DNA of 13,355 bases from Christensenella sp. UBA4247 (GCA_002395405.1 DGWX01000019.1:5678-19032), one strand, 5' to 3'. Counted from the first letter of the stretch, positions 1 through 6,717 are shown. The notes: generated by a model not told the origin, from the sequence alone. Program-made: numbers and translations.

Positions 1-58
1 TTGAACTGGTGACCTCGTCCTTACCAAGGACGTGCTCTACCGACTGAGCCATAGCAGC
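1..58 (-). tRNA. tRNA-Thr (anticodon GGT), 3' part cut by window edge
   Basis: On the minus strand the acceptor 5' strand GCTGCTA (58-52) is followed by TG, a D-stem GCTC/GAGC around an AGTCGGTA loop, and an anticodon stem CGTCC/GGACG enclosing the 7-base loop TTGGTAA. Loop positions 34-36 are GGT, which reads the Thr codon ACC (and ACU by wobble). A variable region and T-stem ACCAG with the start of a TTCAA loop follow before the window ends, so about 18 bases of the 3' end, including the rest of the T arm and acceptor strand, lie outside. It is divergent from metG and has its own consensus promoter just upstream. Confidence 0.95.
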
Positions 59-71
59 GCGCGACTGTATC

Positions 72-100
72 ATTATATATGCGTTTATTTCCTTTGTCAA
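72..100 (-). promoter_or_regulatory. Consensus sigma70/sigmaA promoter of tRNA-Thr
   Basis: Reading the minus strand, TTGACA (100-95) and TATAAT (77-72) are separated by exactly 17 bases, a perfect match to the housekeeping sigma consensus. The expected start point is near base 65, about 7 bases before the mature tRNA 5' end at 58, so 5' processing by RNase P would remove only a very short leader. Confidence 0.9.
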
Positions 101-263
101 TAAAAAACTCCGAATTTTGAAAAAAGTAAATTCGCGGGATATTCCGCCGCGCGAAAGAGATCCGTTTTCTCCCTCGATCCGTTTTTTCGCATGCGAATAG
201 GAGAAAGAAGGGTCGATTTTCTTCTTTTTCGTCAAATAACTTTCGTTTTGCGGCGAGGGGTAG

Positions 264-269
264 TATAAT
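264..269 (+). promoter_or_regulatory. Probable -10 box of the metG-tatD-rsmA operon
   Basis: A perfect TATAAT sits 40 bases before the metG ATG. The -35 region at about 241-247 (TTTCGT or TTCGTT) matches the consensus poorly, so the promoter may be weak or need an activator. The resulting leader would be only about 35 bases long, too short for a T-box or other known tRNA-sensing riboswitch. Confidence 0.55.
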
Positions 270-309
270 TGAACAATAAGCGGCGCCGAAACGCGCCTTG
301 GAGGAAACC

Positions 310-2253
310 ATGAGCAAGCCTACTTTTTATATAACGACCCCGATCTATTATCCGAGCGGAACTTGGCACCTCGGAACCTGCTACACGACGGTGATCTGCG
401 ACGCGATCGCCCGTTTTAAGCGCAAAATGGGGTACGACGTTTTTTATTTGACCGGAACGGACGAGCACGGGCTTAAAATCGAGCAAAAAGCGAAAGAAGC
501 GGGGGTCACCCCCAAAGAGTACGTGGATAAAAAAGTCGCCGACTTGCAATCGCTTTGGGCTCGCCTCAAAATTTCTTACGATAGATTTATCCGTACGACC
601 GATCCGTATCACGAAGCCGCCGTACAAAAGATCTTCGACAAGTTATACGCGCAAGGCGACATCTATAAAGGGGAATACGAAGGCTATTATTGCGTTCCCT
701 GCGAAACGTATTGGACGAAGACCCAACTTGTAAACGGGAAATGCCCGGATTGCGGCCGCGACGTCAGCATTGCGAAAGAATCCTGCTATTTCTTCCGCCT
801 GAGCAAGTATCAAGACAGGCTCATCAACCTGCTGGAAGAAAACGACGAGTTTCTTCTCCCGAAGCCGCGCCGCCGCGAAATGATCAACAATTTCCTGAAA
901 CCGGGCCTCAGCGACCTCGCCGTAACGCGTTCGAGCTTTACTTGGGGCGTTCCCGTCAGCTTCGATCCCAAACACGTCGTTTACGTTTGGATCGACGCGC
1001 TCGTTAATTACATTACCGCGCTCGGCTACGGAAGCGACGACGATTCTCTCTTCAAAAAGTTTTGGCCGGCGGACATTCATATGATGGGTAAGGAGATCGT
1101 TCGATTCCATTCGATCATTTGGCCGGCGCTTTTGATGGCGCTGGACCTTCCTCTTCCCAAAAAGGTGTACGGACACGGCTGGCTTTTGATGGGGGCGGAT
1201 AAGATCTCCAAGAGCAAAGGCAACATCGTGGATCCCGTGGAGCTTTCGGATCGTTATTCGGTGGACGCCGTTCGCTATTTCCTTTTGCGCGAGATCCCCT
1301 TCGGGTCGGACGGCGCTTACACGACGCGCGCTTTCCTTTCGCGCATCAACGCCGACCTTGCGAACGACCTCGGAAACCTCGTTAAGAGAACGGTCGCGAT
1401 GGTCAATAAATACGAAGGCGGCAAAGTTCCGACTTGGAGCGGAAAACTGCAAAACACGGACGAGGAGATCATTTCCCTTTTCAAACAAACCCTCCCCGCC
1501 GTTCAAAAGAATATGGACGAGCTTTTCGTTCCCGAAGCGCTCGAAGCCATCTTTACTTTGATCCGCCGCGCGAATAAATACATAGACGAAAACGCGCCTT
1601 GGATCTTAGCCAAGAGCGAAGACACGAAGGAAAGGCTGTCTGACGTATTGTACGTTCTTTTGGAAGTCATTCGTGCGTCCGGCGTTTTGATCGAGCCGTT
1701 TTTGCCCGATACTTCCGAAAAAATTCTTTCTTCTTTCGAAGGTCTCAGCGAGGAAGAAAAGTCCTTTGAAAGCCTCTTTGAATTCGGCGGCTTGAAGGCG
1801 AAAAAAGTAATCGAAAGAGACGCGCTCTTTATGAGAGTGGACGTAGAAAAGGAGATCGCAGAGATGGAGCAAAAGATCGAAGAGAACAAAAAACAAGAAG
1901 CCGAGGCGCCCGAAACGGAAACAAAACCCGAGATCACGATCGACGATTTCGCAAAAGTCGAGTTGCGCGTCGGAAAGGTTTTGCAGGCGGAAAAGATGCC
2001 CAAAACGGAAAAACTGCTCGTTATGCAGGTCGAGATCGGAAAAGAAACAAGGCAAATCGTCAGCGGCATCGCGAAGTATTACTCGCCCGAAGAGATGGTC
2101 GGGAAGCAGGTCGTCGTCGTATATAACCTCGCCCCGCATTCCTTCCGCGGCGTCGAATCGCAGGGAATGCTCCTTTGCGCGGATGACGGCAAAGGCGGCG
2201 TCGTTCTCGTCAGCCCCGAAAAAATCGTGGATTCGGGCAGCGAAGTCAGATAA
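310..2253 (+). CDS. metG: Methionyl-tRNA synthetase with fused C-terminal tRNA-binding domain
   Basis: Class I aminoacyl-tRNA synthetase that charges tRNA-Met and initiator tRNA in the cytosol; 647 residues. The HIGH-type motif is HLGT at residues 20-23, inside a WHLGT context typical of MetRS. A four-Cys zinc knuckle follows (C128, C131, C145, C148), and the KMSKS loop reads KISKS at 298-302. A charged linker around 505-535 leads into a C-terminal OB-fold domain (about 540-647, with VELRVGKV, QIVSGIAKYY and GVESQGMLL), as in Trbp111/EMAPII-like extensions that dimerise MetRS and bind tRNA. I chose the ATG at 310 because GGAGG (300-304) sits 5 bases before it; a TTG at 298 in the same frame would lie on that Shine-Dalgarno site. 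It is the first gene of metG-tatD-rsmA, a common Bacillota order. No T-box leader is visible. Confidence 0.97.
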   Translation: MSKPTFYITTPIYYPSGTWHLGTCYTTVICDAIARFKRKMGYDVFYLTGTDEHGLKIEQKAKEAGVTPKEYVDKKVADLQSLWARLKISYDRFIRTTDPYHEAAVQKIFDKLYAQGDIYKGEYEGYYCVPCETYWTKTQLVNGKCPDCGRDVSIAKESCYFFRLSKYQDRLINLLEENDEFLLPKPRRREMINNFLKPGLSDLAVTRSSFTWGVPVSFDPKHVVYVWIDALVNYITALGYGSDDDSLFKKFWPADIHMMGKEIVRFHSIIWPALLMALDLPLPKKVYGHGWLLMGADKISKSKGNIVDPVELSDRYSVDAVRYFLLREIPFGSDGAYTTRAFLSRINADLANDLGNLVKRTVAMVNKYEGGKVPTWSGKLQNTDEEIISLFKQTLPAVQKNMDELFVPEALEAIFTLIRRANKYIDENAPWILAKSEDTKERLSDVLYVLLEVIRASGVLIEPFLPDTSEKILSSFEGLSEEEKSFESLFEFGGLKAKKVIERDALFMRVDVEKEIAEMEQKIEENKKQEAEAPETETKPEITIDDFAKVELRVGKVLQAEKMPKTEKLLVMQVEIGKETRQIVSGIAKYYSPEEMVGKQVVVVYNLAPHSFRGVESQGMLLCADDGKGGVVLVSPEKIVDSGSEVR

Positions 2254-2255
2254 AT

Positions 2256-3026
2256 ATGTTCGTTGACGCACACGCGCATTTGGACGACGAAGCTCTCTCT
2301 TCCCGAGAAGAAGAAATTCTTGCGGCGGCAAAGGAAGCGGGCGTCGGCGTGATCGTAAACGCCTCGTCCGACCTTGCCTCTTCCGAAAGGAGCGTCGCTC
2401 TTGCTTCCCGCCGAAAAGAAGTTTATGCCGTGATCGGCGTTCACCCGCACGAAGCGTCTGCCTATTCGGACGAAACGGAGAAAGCCCTATTTCGCCTTGC
2501 CGAGAACGAAAAGGTCGTTGCCTTCGGCGAGATCGGGCTGGATTATCATTACGATCTTTCTCCGCGGGACGTTCAAAAGGAAGTATTGGAGAGAGAGATC
2601 CTTCTTGCGGACGAGCTATCCCTTCCCGTCGTGTTCCACGTTCGCGAAGCGTACGAGGATTTTAATAAGATCGTGGAGCGCAATCTCTCCCATTTGAAAA
2701 ACGGTTGCCTTTTGCATTGTTATTCGGGAAGCGCCGAACTCGCGAAATATTATTCTTCCCGTTTGGACGCCTTCTTTTCTTTCGGCGGCGTTTTGACGTT
2801 CGCCAAACATAAAGACGCGGTTCTCGCCGCGATCCCAAACGATCGCCTGCTCCTCGAAACCGATTGCCCCTATATGACCCCCGTTCCCTTCCGCGGAACG
2901 AAGAACGAGCCGAAGTATATCCCGATCATCGCGGAAAAAATGGCGGAACTCAAAGGGCTTTCTCTTTCCGAAGTCGAAAAAATGACCACGAAGAACGCTC
3001 TCGCGTTTTACGGAATCGAATTATGA
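2256..3026 (+). CDS. tatD: TatD-family metal-dependent hydrolase (DNase)
   Basis: A 256-residue TIM-barrel metal-dependent hydrolase of the TatD/YcfH/YabD group, whose characterised members are Mg-dependent 3'-5' DNases, probably acting in DNA repair or turnover. Metal-ligand motifs are in family order: HAH (H6, H8), GEIGLDYHYD with E92, FHVRE with H128, LHCYSG with H154 and LLETDCPYMTP with D203. Length is normal for the family (about 255-265). It starts 2 bases after the metG stop with no clear Shine-Dalgarno site, so it probably relies on translational coupling to metG. It ends in an ATGA overlap with rsmA. The metG-tatD-rsmA linkage is frequent in Bacillota. The exact in vivo substrate cannot be told from sequence. 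Confidence 0.93.
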   Translation: MFVDAHAHLDDEALSSREEEILAAAKEAGVGVIVNASSDLASSERSVALASRRKEVYAVIGVHPHEASAYSDETEKALFRLAENEKVVAFGEIGLDYHYDLSPRDVQKEVLEREILLADELSLPVVFHVREAYEDFNKIVERNLSHLKNGCLLHCYSGSAELAKYYSSRLDAFFSFGGVLTFAKHKDAVLAAIPNDRLLLETDCPYMTPVPFRGTKNEPKYIPIIAEKMAELKGLSLSEVEKMTTKNALAFYGIEL

Positions 3027-3826
3027 TCATAGACGGCAATTATTTTAATATCAACTTCAATAAAAAGTACGGGCAAAACTTTATAACGGACAAGAACCTG
3101 CTTGCCGCGATTTGCGCCGACGCGGGCGTAACGAAAGAAGACACCGTGATCGAAATCGGCGCGGGCGCCGGAACGCTGACCTCCGCCCTTGCGGAAAAGG
3201 CGGGGCGCGTCATCGCGTACGAAATAGACGAAAATCTTGCGCCCGTTCTGTCCGTTACGCTTGCGGGAAAAGAAAACGTTTCGGTCATCTACGAAGATTT
3301 TATGAAGAATTCGACTCCCCTGCCCGAACGATTCAAGGTGGTCGCGAACCTTCCTTATTACGTAACGACCCCGATCGTTATGCGCCTTCTCGAAGGGAAC
3401 GAACGCCCTTCCTCCGTAACGGTTATGGTTCAAAAAGAAGTCGCCGAGCGCCTTGTCGCGCTACCGGGATCGGGAGAGTACGGAGCCATTACCGCCTCTT
3501 TGAACCTCGTTGCGGACGCGAAGATCACGCGCGTCGTGGGCAGGCAGAATTTTCTGCCGCCGCCGAACGTGGATAGCGCCGTCGTCCGGATCGACATTCA
3601 AGATAAAGGATTCAAGGAAGAGGATATTCTTCGCGCGAGAAAGCTCATTCGCGCAGCGTTTAATATGCGAAGAAAAACTTTGTCGAACGCGCTTGCGGGT
3701 GCGCTCGGCGGAAAAGAGGCGGCGGCGCGCGCAATCGAAAAAGCGGGTTTTTCTCCGTCCGTTCGCGGAGAAACCCTGTCCGCCGAAGATTATATCGCGC
3801 TTTCTAAGGCTGCTTCCCTTCCGTAA
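3023..3826 (+). CDS. rsmA: 16S rRNA (adenine1518-N6/adenine1519-N6) dimethyltransferase
   Basis: KsgA/RsmA uses S-adenosylmethionine to dimethylate two adjacent adenines in the 3'-terminal hairpin of 16S rRNA, a late quality-control step of 30S assembly. The 267-residue protein opens with the family's KKYGQNFI motif (14-21), then the SAM-binding EIGAGAGTLT (44-53), acidic YEIDE (66-70), catalytic NLPYY (109-113) and QKEVAERL (137-144). FNMRRKTL (213-220) belongs to the C-terminal helical domain. An upstream start at 2864 in the same frame would overlap tatD by 160 bases and encode non-family sequence. The ATG at 3023 overlaps the tatD TGA (ATGA) and gives the normal N-terminus. Resistance to kasugamycin through loss of this enzyme is known for the family. 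Confidence 0.96.
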   Translation: MIIDGNYFNINFNKKYGQNFITDKNLLAAICADAGVTKEDTVIEIGAGAGTLTSALAEKAGRVIAYEIDENLAPVLSVTLAGKENVSVIYEDFMKNSTPLPERFKVVANLPYYVTTPIVMRLLEGNERPSSVTVMVQKEVAERLVALPGSGEYGAITASLNLVADAKITRVVGRQNFLPPPNVDSAVVRIDIQDKGFKEEDILRARKLIRAAFNMRRKTLSNALAGALGGKEAAARAIEKAGFSPSVRGETLSAEDYIALSKAASLP

Positions 3827-3977
3827 GATCGCCCCCGAGGCGGCGCTCGGCGATCGTCGCGCTGACGATACTTGACACGACTTGCAGCGAAGCCTGCAAT
3901 TTTAATAGTTCGGTCAAATTCTTGTTTTTTACGAGCGCTTTTCCGAGCGCACACGCAAACCCGACGCCGTCTTCCAT
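3804..3977 (-). CDS. Small hypothetical protein, 57 aa, possibly leaderless
   Basis: The ATG at 3977-3975 opens 57 codons ending in TAG at 3806-3804; an in-frame TAA lies three codons upstream, so no longer start exists. The product begins MEDGVGFACALGKALV, continues with a probable amphipathic helix (about residues 20-44, containing TELLKLQASLQ and VSSIVSATIAE), and ends LGGDLTEGKQP. Codons (gcg, ctc, gtc, atc, cgc) resemble the neighbouring real genes, unlike the Arg-rich product of the overlapping longer frame on the same strand. No signal peptide or known motif is seen. It overlaps the 3' end of rsmA by 23 bases, tail to tail. No Shine-Dalgarno site is present, but a TATAAT box ends 5 bases before the ATG, so transcription should begin at or next to the start codon. 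I do not recognise the family; the function is unknown and reality is likely but unproven. Confidence 0.5.
   Translation of the reverse strand: MEDGVGFACALGKALVKNKNLTELLKLQASLQVVSSIVSATIAERRLGGDLTEGKQP
3827..3855 (+). other. Stable hairpin directly after the rsmA stop, no U-tract
   Basis: GATCGCC (3827-3833) and GGCGATC (3849-3855) form a perfect 7-bp stem, extended by GAG/CTC (3837-3839 with 3846-3848) after a 3-base bulge. It begins on the base after the rsmA TAA. No run of T follows, so it is not a standard intrinsic terminator. It could protect the 3' end of the mRNA. It also lies within codons of the opposite-strand small ORF, so it may be a by-product of that coding sequence. Confidence 0.4.
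3882..3903 (+). terminator. Weak candidate terminator of metG-tatD-rsmA
   Basis: TTGCAG (3882-3887) and CTGCAA (3894-3899) form a 6-bp stem with a 6-base loop, followed by TTTT and then AAT. The short stem and short T-run make it a weak intrinsic terminator, but it is the only candidate between rsmA and the next plus-strand gene. The same bases encode a leucine-rich stretch of the opposite-strand small ORF. Confidence 0.35.
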
Positions 3978-3982
3978 ACACC

Positions 3983-4012
3983 ATTATATGAATTATTAAG
4001 AAAATTTGCTAA
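3983..4012 (-). promoter_or_regulatory. Candidate promoter for the 57-aa small ORF
   Basis: On the minus strand TTAGCA (4012-4007) and TATAAT (3988-3983) are 18 bases apart. The -10 is perfect and the -35 matches the TTGACA consensus at four of six bases. The expected start point, near 3976-3977, coincides with the A of the small ORF's ATG, which would give a leaderless transcript. The sequence is AT-rich, so a chance -10 match is possible. Confidence 0.45.
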
Positions 4013-4058
4013 TTTTAAGGTTCATTTAATGATAAAATAATATTATACGATCAGAAAG

Positions 4059-4070
4059 CGCCGCGCGGCG
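4059..4070. repeat. 12-bp perfect palindrome before the protease RBS
   Basis: CGCCGCGCGGCG is its own reverse complement and sits 3 bases upstream of the AAAGGAG ribosome binding site of the protease gene (4074-4080), inside the expected 5' leader. It could be a protein-binding operator or a short RNA hairpin, or a chance product of GC-rich sequence. It contrasts sharply with the AT-rich promoter region just upstream. Confidence 0.4.
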
Positions 4071-4085
4071 GCGAAAGGAGATAAA

Positions 4086-5102
4086 ATGAAAAAGAAGTTT
4101 TCTATCGCGATCGGGATCGTAACACTGCTCGTATTGATCATCAGTCTTGCGGGTTGCTCTTTGTTTGGGAGCAATACCGATTCCCTTGCCAATTCAAACG
4201 GCGGTTCTTCCGCGTCCACGGGCTCCGGCACGACTTATTCCGTTACGAAAGCCGAGCTCGAAGACGCTCTGACAAAATACCGTCAGATCGCCGAAACGCT
4301 TTCCGAAAGAGTGGATACCCTCGAAGAAGCCGTGCGCGACGCGGTCGGGCAAAGCAAAGCGAATATCGGCGCTTACGCGGTCACGTACGTGGACAGCGTT
4401 ATGAGCTTATCTTGCATGGAAGCGCAGTACAACCTCGGCTGTCAGGGAACGGGCTTCATCATCTCGGAAGACGGCTACGTTATTACAAACAATCACGTAG
4501 TATATTACGAAGAAACCGTGTACGATACGTCCAACATTCAGCGCAGCATTTGGGGCTCTTTTTACGGAACGAAAAAAGTCTCGGGCGTTTATTCATCCAT
4601 TACCGCCGCGTTTGACGCGTCCAGTAAATACTATATGAACGGAACGCTTTATACTCTCGAATTCGTGTATCGCGACGCCGCTTACGATCTCGCGCTGTGC
4701 AAGCTCGTGGAAAAAGTTCCCGTAGGATCCGCTTGGTCGGCGATCCCCTTTTACGAGGGCAATGTTACCCGCGGAGACGAGCTCCTCGTTCTCGGAAACG
4801 CTTACGGATTCGGACTTTCCGCTACGAGCGGCCTCGTATCCGCCACGGGAAAAACCTTTACCGATTATCCCAAACTGACATTTATCCAAACGGACGCCGC
4901 GATCAACGGCGGCAATTCGGGCGGTCCCGCGATCAATATTTACGGCGGTTTGATCGGAGTCGTAAACAGCAAGTTCGTCAGCTCCGAGATCGAAAATATG
5001 GGCTTTGCGATCGAGCTTTCCAAGCTCAAAACCTTCATCACGGACGCACACAACGAAAAGTCCGTTACCGTTTCTTATAAAACCGTCGGCAGAGCAAGTT
5101 AA
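4086..5102 (+). CDS. Lipoprotein trypsin-like serine protease (HtrA/S1C type, no PDZ)
   Basis: The 338-residue product begins with a lipoprotein signal: MKKK, a hydrophobic core (5-20) and the lipobox SLAGC with the lipidated Cys at 24. A Ser/Gly/Asn-rich tether (25-50) and a probable coiled coil (about 54-88) separate the membrane anchor from a chymotrypsin-fold protease. The catalytic triad is visible as H137 (TNNHVV), D201 (AYDLALCKL) and S278 (GGNSGGPAIN); GTGFIISEDGYVIT precedes the His as in HtrA/DegP proteases. The protein ends about 60 residues after the Ser, so the PDZ domain usual in HtrA is missing. The His-Asp spacing is 64 residues, where HtrA family members usually have about 30, with an extra Tyr/Ser-rich loop (about 141-190). 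It should sit on the outer face of the membrane and cleave envelope or misfolded proteins; substrates are unknown. The start is set by AAAGGAG (4074-4080) and the signal peptide. The gene is monocistronic. Confidence 0.88.
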   Translation: MKKKFSIAIGIVTLLVLIISLAGCSLFGSNTDSLANSNGGSSASTGSGTTYSVTKAELEDALTKYRQIAETLSERVDTLEEAVRDAVGQSKANIGAYAVTYVDSVMSLSCMEAQYNLGCQGTGFIISEDGYVITNNHVVYYEETVYDTSNIQRSIWGSFYGTKKVSGVYSSITAAFDASSKYYMNGTLYTLEFVYRDAAYDLALCKLVEKVPVGSAWSAIPFYEGNVTRGDELLVLGNAYGFGLSATSGLVSATGKTFTDYPKLTFIQTDAAINGGNSGGPAINIYGGLIGVVNSKFVSSEIENMGFAIELSKLKTFITDAHNEKSVTVSYKTVGRAS

Positions 5103-5111
5103 ACGGCAAAT

Positions 5112-5138
5112 AAAAAAAGGGCGAAAGCCCTTTTTTTT
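5112..5138. terminator. Bidirectional intrinsic terminator between the protease gene and lysS
   Basis: AAAAAAA-GGGC-GAAA-GCCC-TTTTTTTT: a GGGC/GCCC stem (5119-5122 with 5127-5130) capped by a GAAA loop and extended by A/T pairing. It has T-runs on both strands, so it can end both the plus-strand protease transcript (stop at 5102) and the converging lysS transcript (stop at 5166). Confidence 0.88.
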
Positions 5139-5165
5139 ATGCCCTAACAGGCAAATCATTCTTTC

Positions 5166-6644
5166 TTATTTCATCGGCTTCATCGTCGGGAACAAGAGGA
5201 CGTCGCGAATGGATTTGGAATCGGTCAGGAACATAACCATACGGTCGATCCCGATCCCGAGTCCGCCCGTCGGGGGCATTCCGTATTCGAGAGCGGTGCA
5301 AAAATCTTCGTCGTACGGTTGCGCTTCTTCGTCTCCCTTCGCTTTCGCCGCCATTTGCGCCTCGAAGCGCTTTCTTTGATCCAAGGGATCGTTCAGCTCG
5401 CTGAACGCGTTTCCGCCTTCCGAAGCGCAGATAAAGAACTCGAAACGCTCGGTCAAGCGGGGGTCGGAAGGCTTTCTCTTCGCAAGAGGGCTGACTTCCA
5501 CGGGATAATCGGTAATAAACACGGGTCCCGTCAGTTTTTCCTCCACGAACGCGTCGAAAATATTATACAGCGCATTGCCCCAAGAGGTATCGTCCGCCAT
5601 ATCGAGCCCCATCTTATTTCCGCGCGCGATCAAATCAGGAAGGGGGTCTTTATCAAAATCCAATCCCGTATATTTTCTGACGGCTTCGACCATCGTCAGG
5701 CGCTCCCACGGCGTTTGAAGATGCAGTTCCTGCCCTTGATAGGTAAAATCCAAAGAGCCGATCACTTTCATCGCCGCGGCGGTGTAAAGCTCCTCGGTGA
5801 TGCGCATCATCTCGTTATAATCCACGTAAGCCTGATAGAGTTCGATCGTCGTAAACTCGGGATTGTGCTTGGTGTCCATTCCTTCGTTTCGGAATTGCCT
5901 GCCGATCTCATACACCTTTTCGAATCCGCCCACGATACAGCGCTTCAAATGCAGTTCGGTCGCGATACGCATATACATATCGATGTCGAGCGTGTTGTGG
6001 TGCGTAATGAAGGGGCGCGCGTTCGCGCCGCCGGCAAGCGTGTTCAAAACGGGCGTTTCCACCTCGATAAAGCCTTTTTTATCCAAAACTTCGCGAATAG
6101 TGGAAATGATCTTGCTTCTCTTTACGAACACGTCCTTAACTTCGGGATTCGCGATCAGATCCACGTAACGCTGACGATAGCGAAGATCGGTATCCTGCAA
6201 ACCGTGGAACTTCTCGGGAAGCGGCAAAAGGGATTTGGATAAAAGCGTATAACTTTTCGCGTGCACGCTGACTTCTCCCGTCTGCGTACGGAAAACGAAG
6301 CCTTTTACGCCGATAATGTCGCCGATGTCAAGTTGCTTGAAGGCGGCGTACTCTTCTTCGCCGATATCGTCGCGACGGACGTAGATCTGGATCTTTCCGT
6401 CTCCGTCCAAAAGATGGGCGAAGCTCGCTTTTCCCATAATGCGGCGCGACACGAGGCGCCCCGCGATCGACACGTCCTTTTCGGCAAGCGCGTCCGCGTT
6501 TTCTTTGATGTCAAGAGAAGAATGCGTTTTGTCGTATTTGACTTGAACGAAGGGATCTTCCCCTTTCATAACGAGCGAAGACAGCTTCCCGAGCCTGACT
6601 TTTTTTGCTTCCTGTATGTTTTCCAAGGTGTTGTTTTCTTCCAT
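5166..6644 (-). CDS. lysS: Lysyl-tRNA synthetase, class II
   Basis: The 492-residue class IIb synthetase charges tRNA-Lys in the cytosol. An N-terminal anticodon-binding OB fold lies at about 57-134 (VSIAGRLVSRRIMGKASF). It is followed by the RYRQRYVDLI signature (155-164), motif 1 around VKRSKII...FIEVETPVL (174-200), motif 2 GRQFRNEGMDTKHNPEFT (248-265) and motif 3 GGLGIGIDRMVM (460-471). Length is typical for bacterial LysS (about 490-505). AAAGGAG lies 4 bases before the ATG and fixes the start. It is the last gene of the rpsF-ssb-rpsR-greA-lysS block, 73 bases after greA, behind a terminator-like hairpin. I see no good promoter and no T-box in that gap, so expression probably depends on read-through from greA. 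A greA-lysS linkage is common in Bacillota. Confidence 0.97.
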   Translation of the reverse strand: MEENNTLENIQEAKKVRLGKLSSLVMKGEDPFVQVKYDKTHSSLDIKENADALAEKDVSIAGRLVSRRIMGKASFAHLLDGDGKIQIYVRRDDIGEEEYAAFKQLDIGDIIGVKGFVFRTQTGEVSVHAKSYTLLSKSLLPLPEKFHGLQDTDLRYRQRYVDLIANPEVKDVFVKRSKIISTIREVLDKKGFIEVETPVLNTLAGGANARPFITHHNTLDIDMYMRIATELHLKRCIVGGFEKVYEIGRQFRNEGMDTKHNPEFTTIELYQAYVDYNEMMRITEELYTAAAMKVIGSLDFTYQGQELHLQTPWERLTMVEAVRKYTGLDFDKDPLPDLIARGNKMGLDMADDTSWGNALYNIFDAFVEEKLTGPVFITDYPVEVSPLAKRKPSDPRLTERFEFFICASEGGNAFSELNDPLDQRKRFEAQMAAKAKGDEEAQPYDEDFCTALEYGMPPTGGLGIGIDRMVMFLTDSKSIRDVLLFPTMKPMK

Positions 6645-6656
6645 ATTGCTCCTTTC

Positions 6657-6680
6657 TCTCCGCTTTTTTCTTTACGGAGA
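6657..6680 (-). other. Hairpin immediately upstream of the lysS RBS
   Basis: TCTCCG (6657-6662) and CGGAGA (6675-6680) pair over 6 bp with a 12-base A-rich loop (in the mRNA sense). It lies between the T-run of the greA terminator and the lysS Shine-Dalgarno site. It may protect the processed lysS 5' end; its 5' arm uses bases of the terminator U-tract, so the two structures might compete slightly. Confidence 0.4.
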
Positions 6681-6711
6681 AAAACGCGCATTCGCCGATC
6701 GGTGAATGCGC
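6680..6711 (-). terminator. Intrinsic terminator after greA
   Basis: In the minus-strand transcript GCGCAUUC (6711-6704) pairs with GAAUGCGC (6693-6686), with a further CCG/CGG inside after one A-C mismatch, followed by G and UUUUU (6684-6680). It begins 7 bases after the greA stop. Because lysS lies only 36 bases further on with no visible promoter, it may be a partial terminator. Confidence 0.75.
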
Positions 6712-6717
6712 CCTTTC

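Noticed and set aside
270..309. T-box riboswitch upstream of metG (and in the gap before lysS)
   Set aside because: The leaders are about 35 and 73 bases, too short, and no T-box core or specifier loop is present.
643..1506. 287-codon minus-strand frame inside metG
   Set aside because: It is antisense to a clear MetRS. Its product is rich in Arg, Val, His and Phe without domain motifs, as expected from the mirror frame of GC-rich codons.
2864..3022. N-terminal extension of rsmA from an upstream ATG
   Set aside because: It would overlap tatD by 160 bases, and its basic sequence is unlike the KsgA family; the ATGA junction at 3023 gives the normal start.
3790..3984. 64-codon Arg-rich frame on the minus strand after rsmA
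   Set aside because: It overlaps the 57-codon frame in another register. It has clustered Arg and Lys with unusual codon use and overlaps rsmA further; the 57-codon frame is the better candidate.
5319..6242. 307-codon plus-strand frame opposite lysS
   Set aside because: The minus strand encodes all LysRS motifs here. The plus-strand product has no recognisable domain and no RBS, so it is a mirror-frame artefact.
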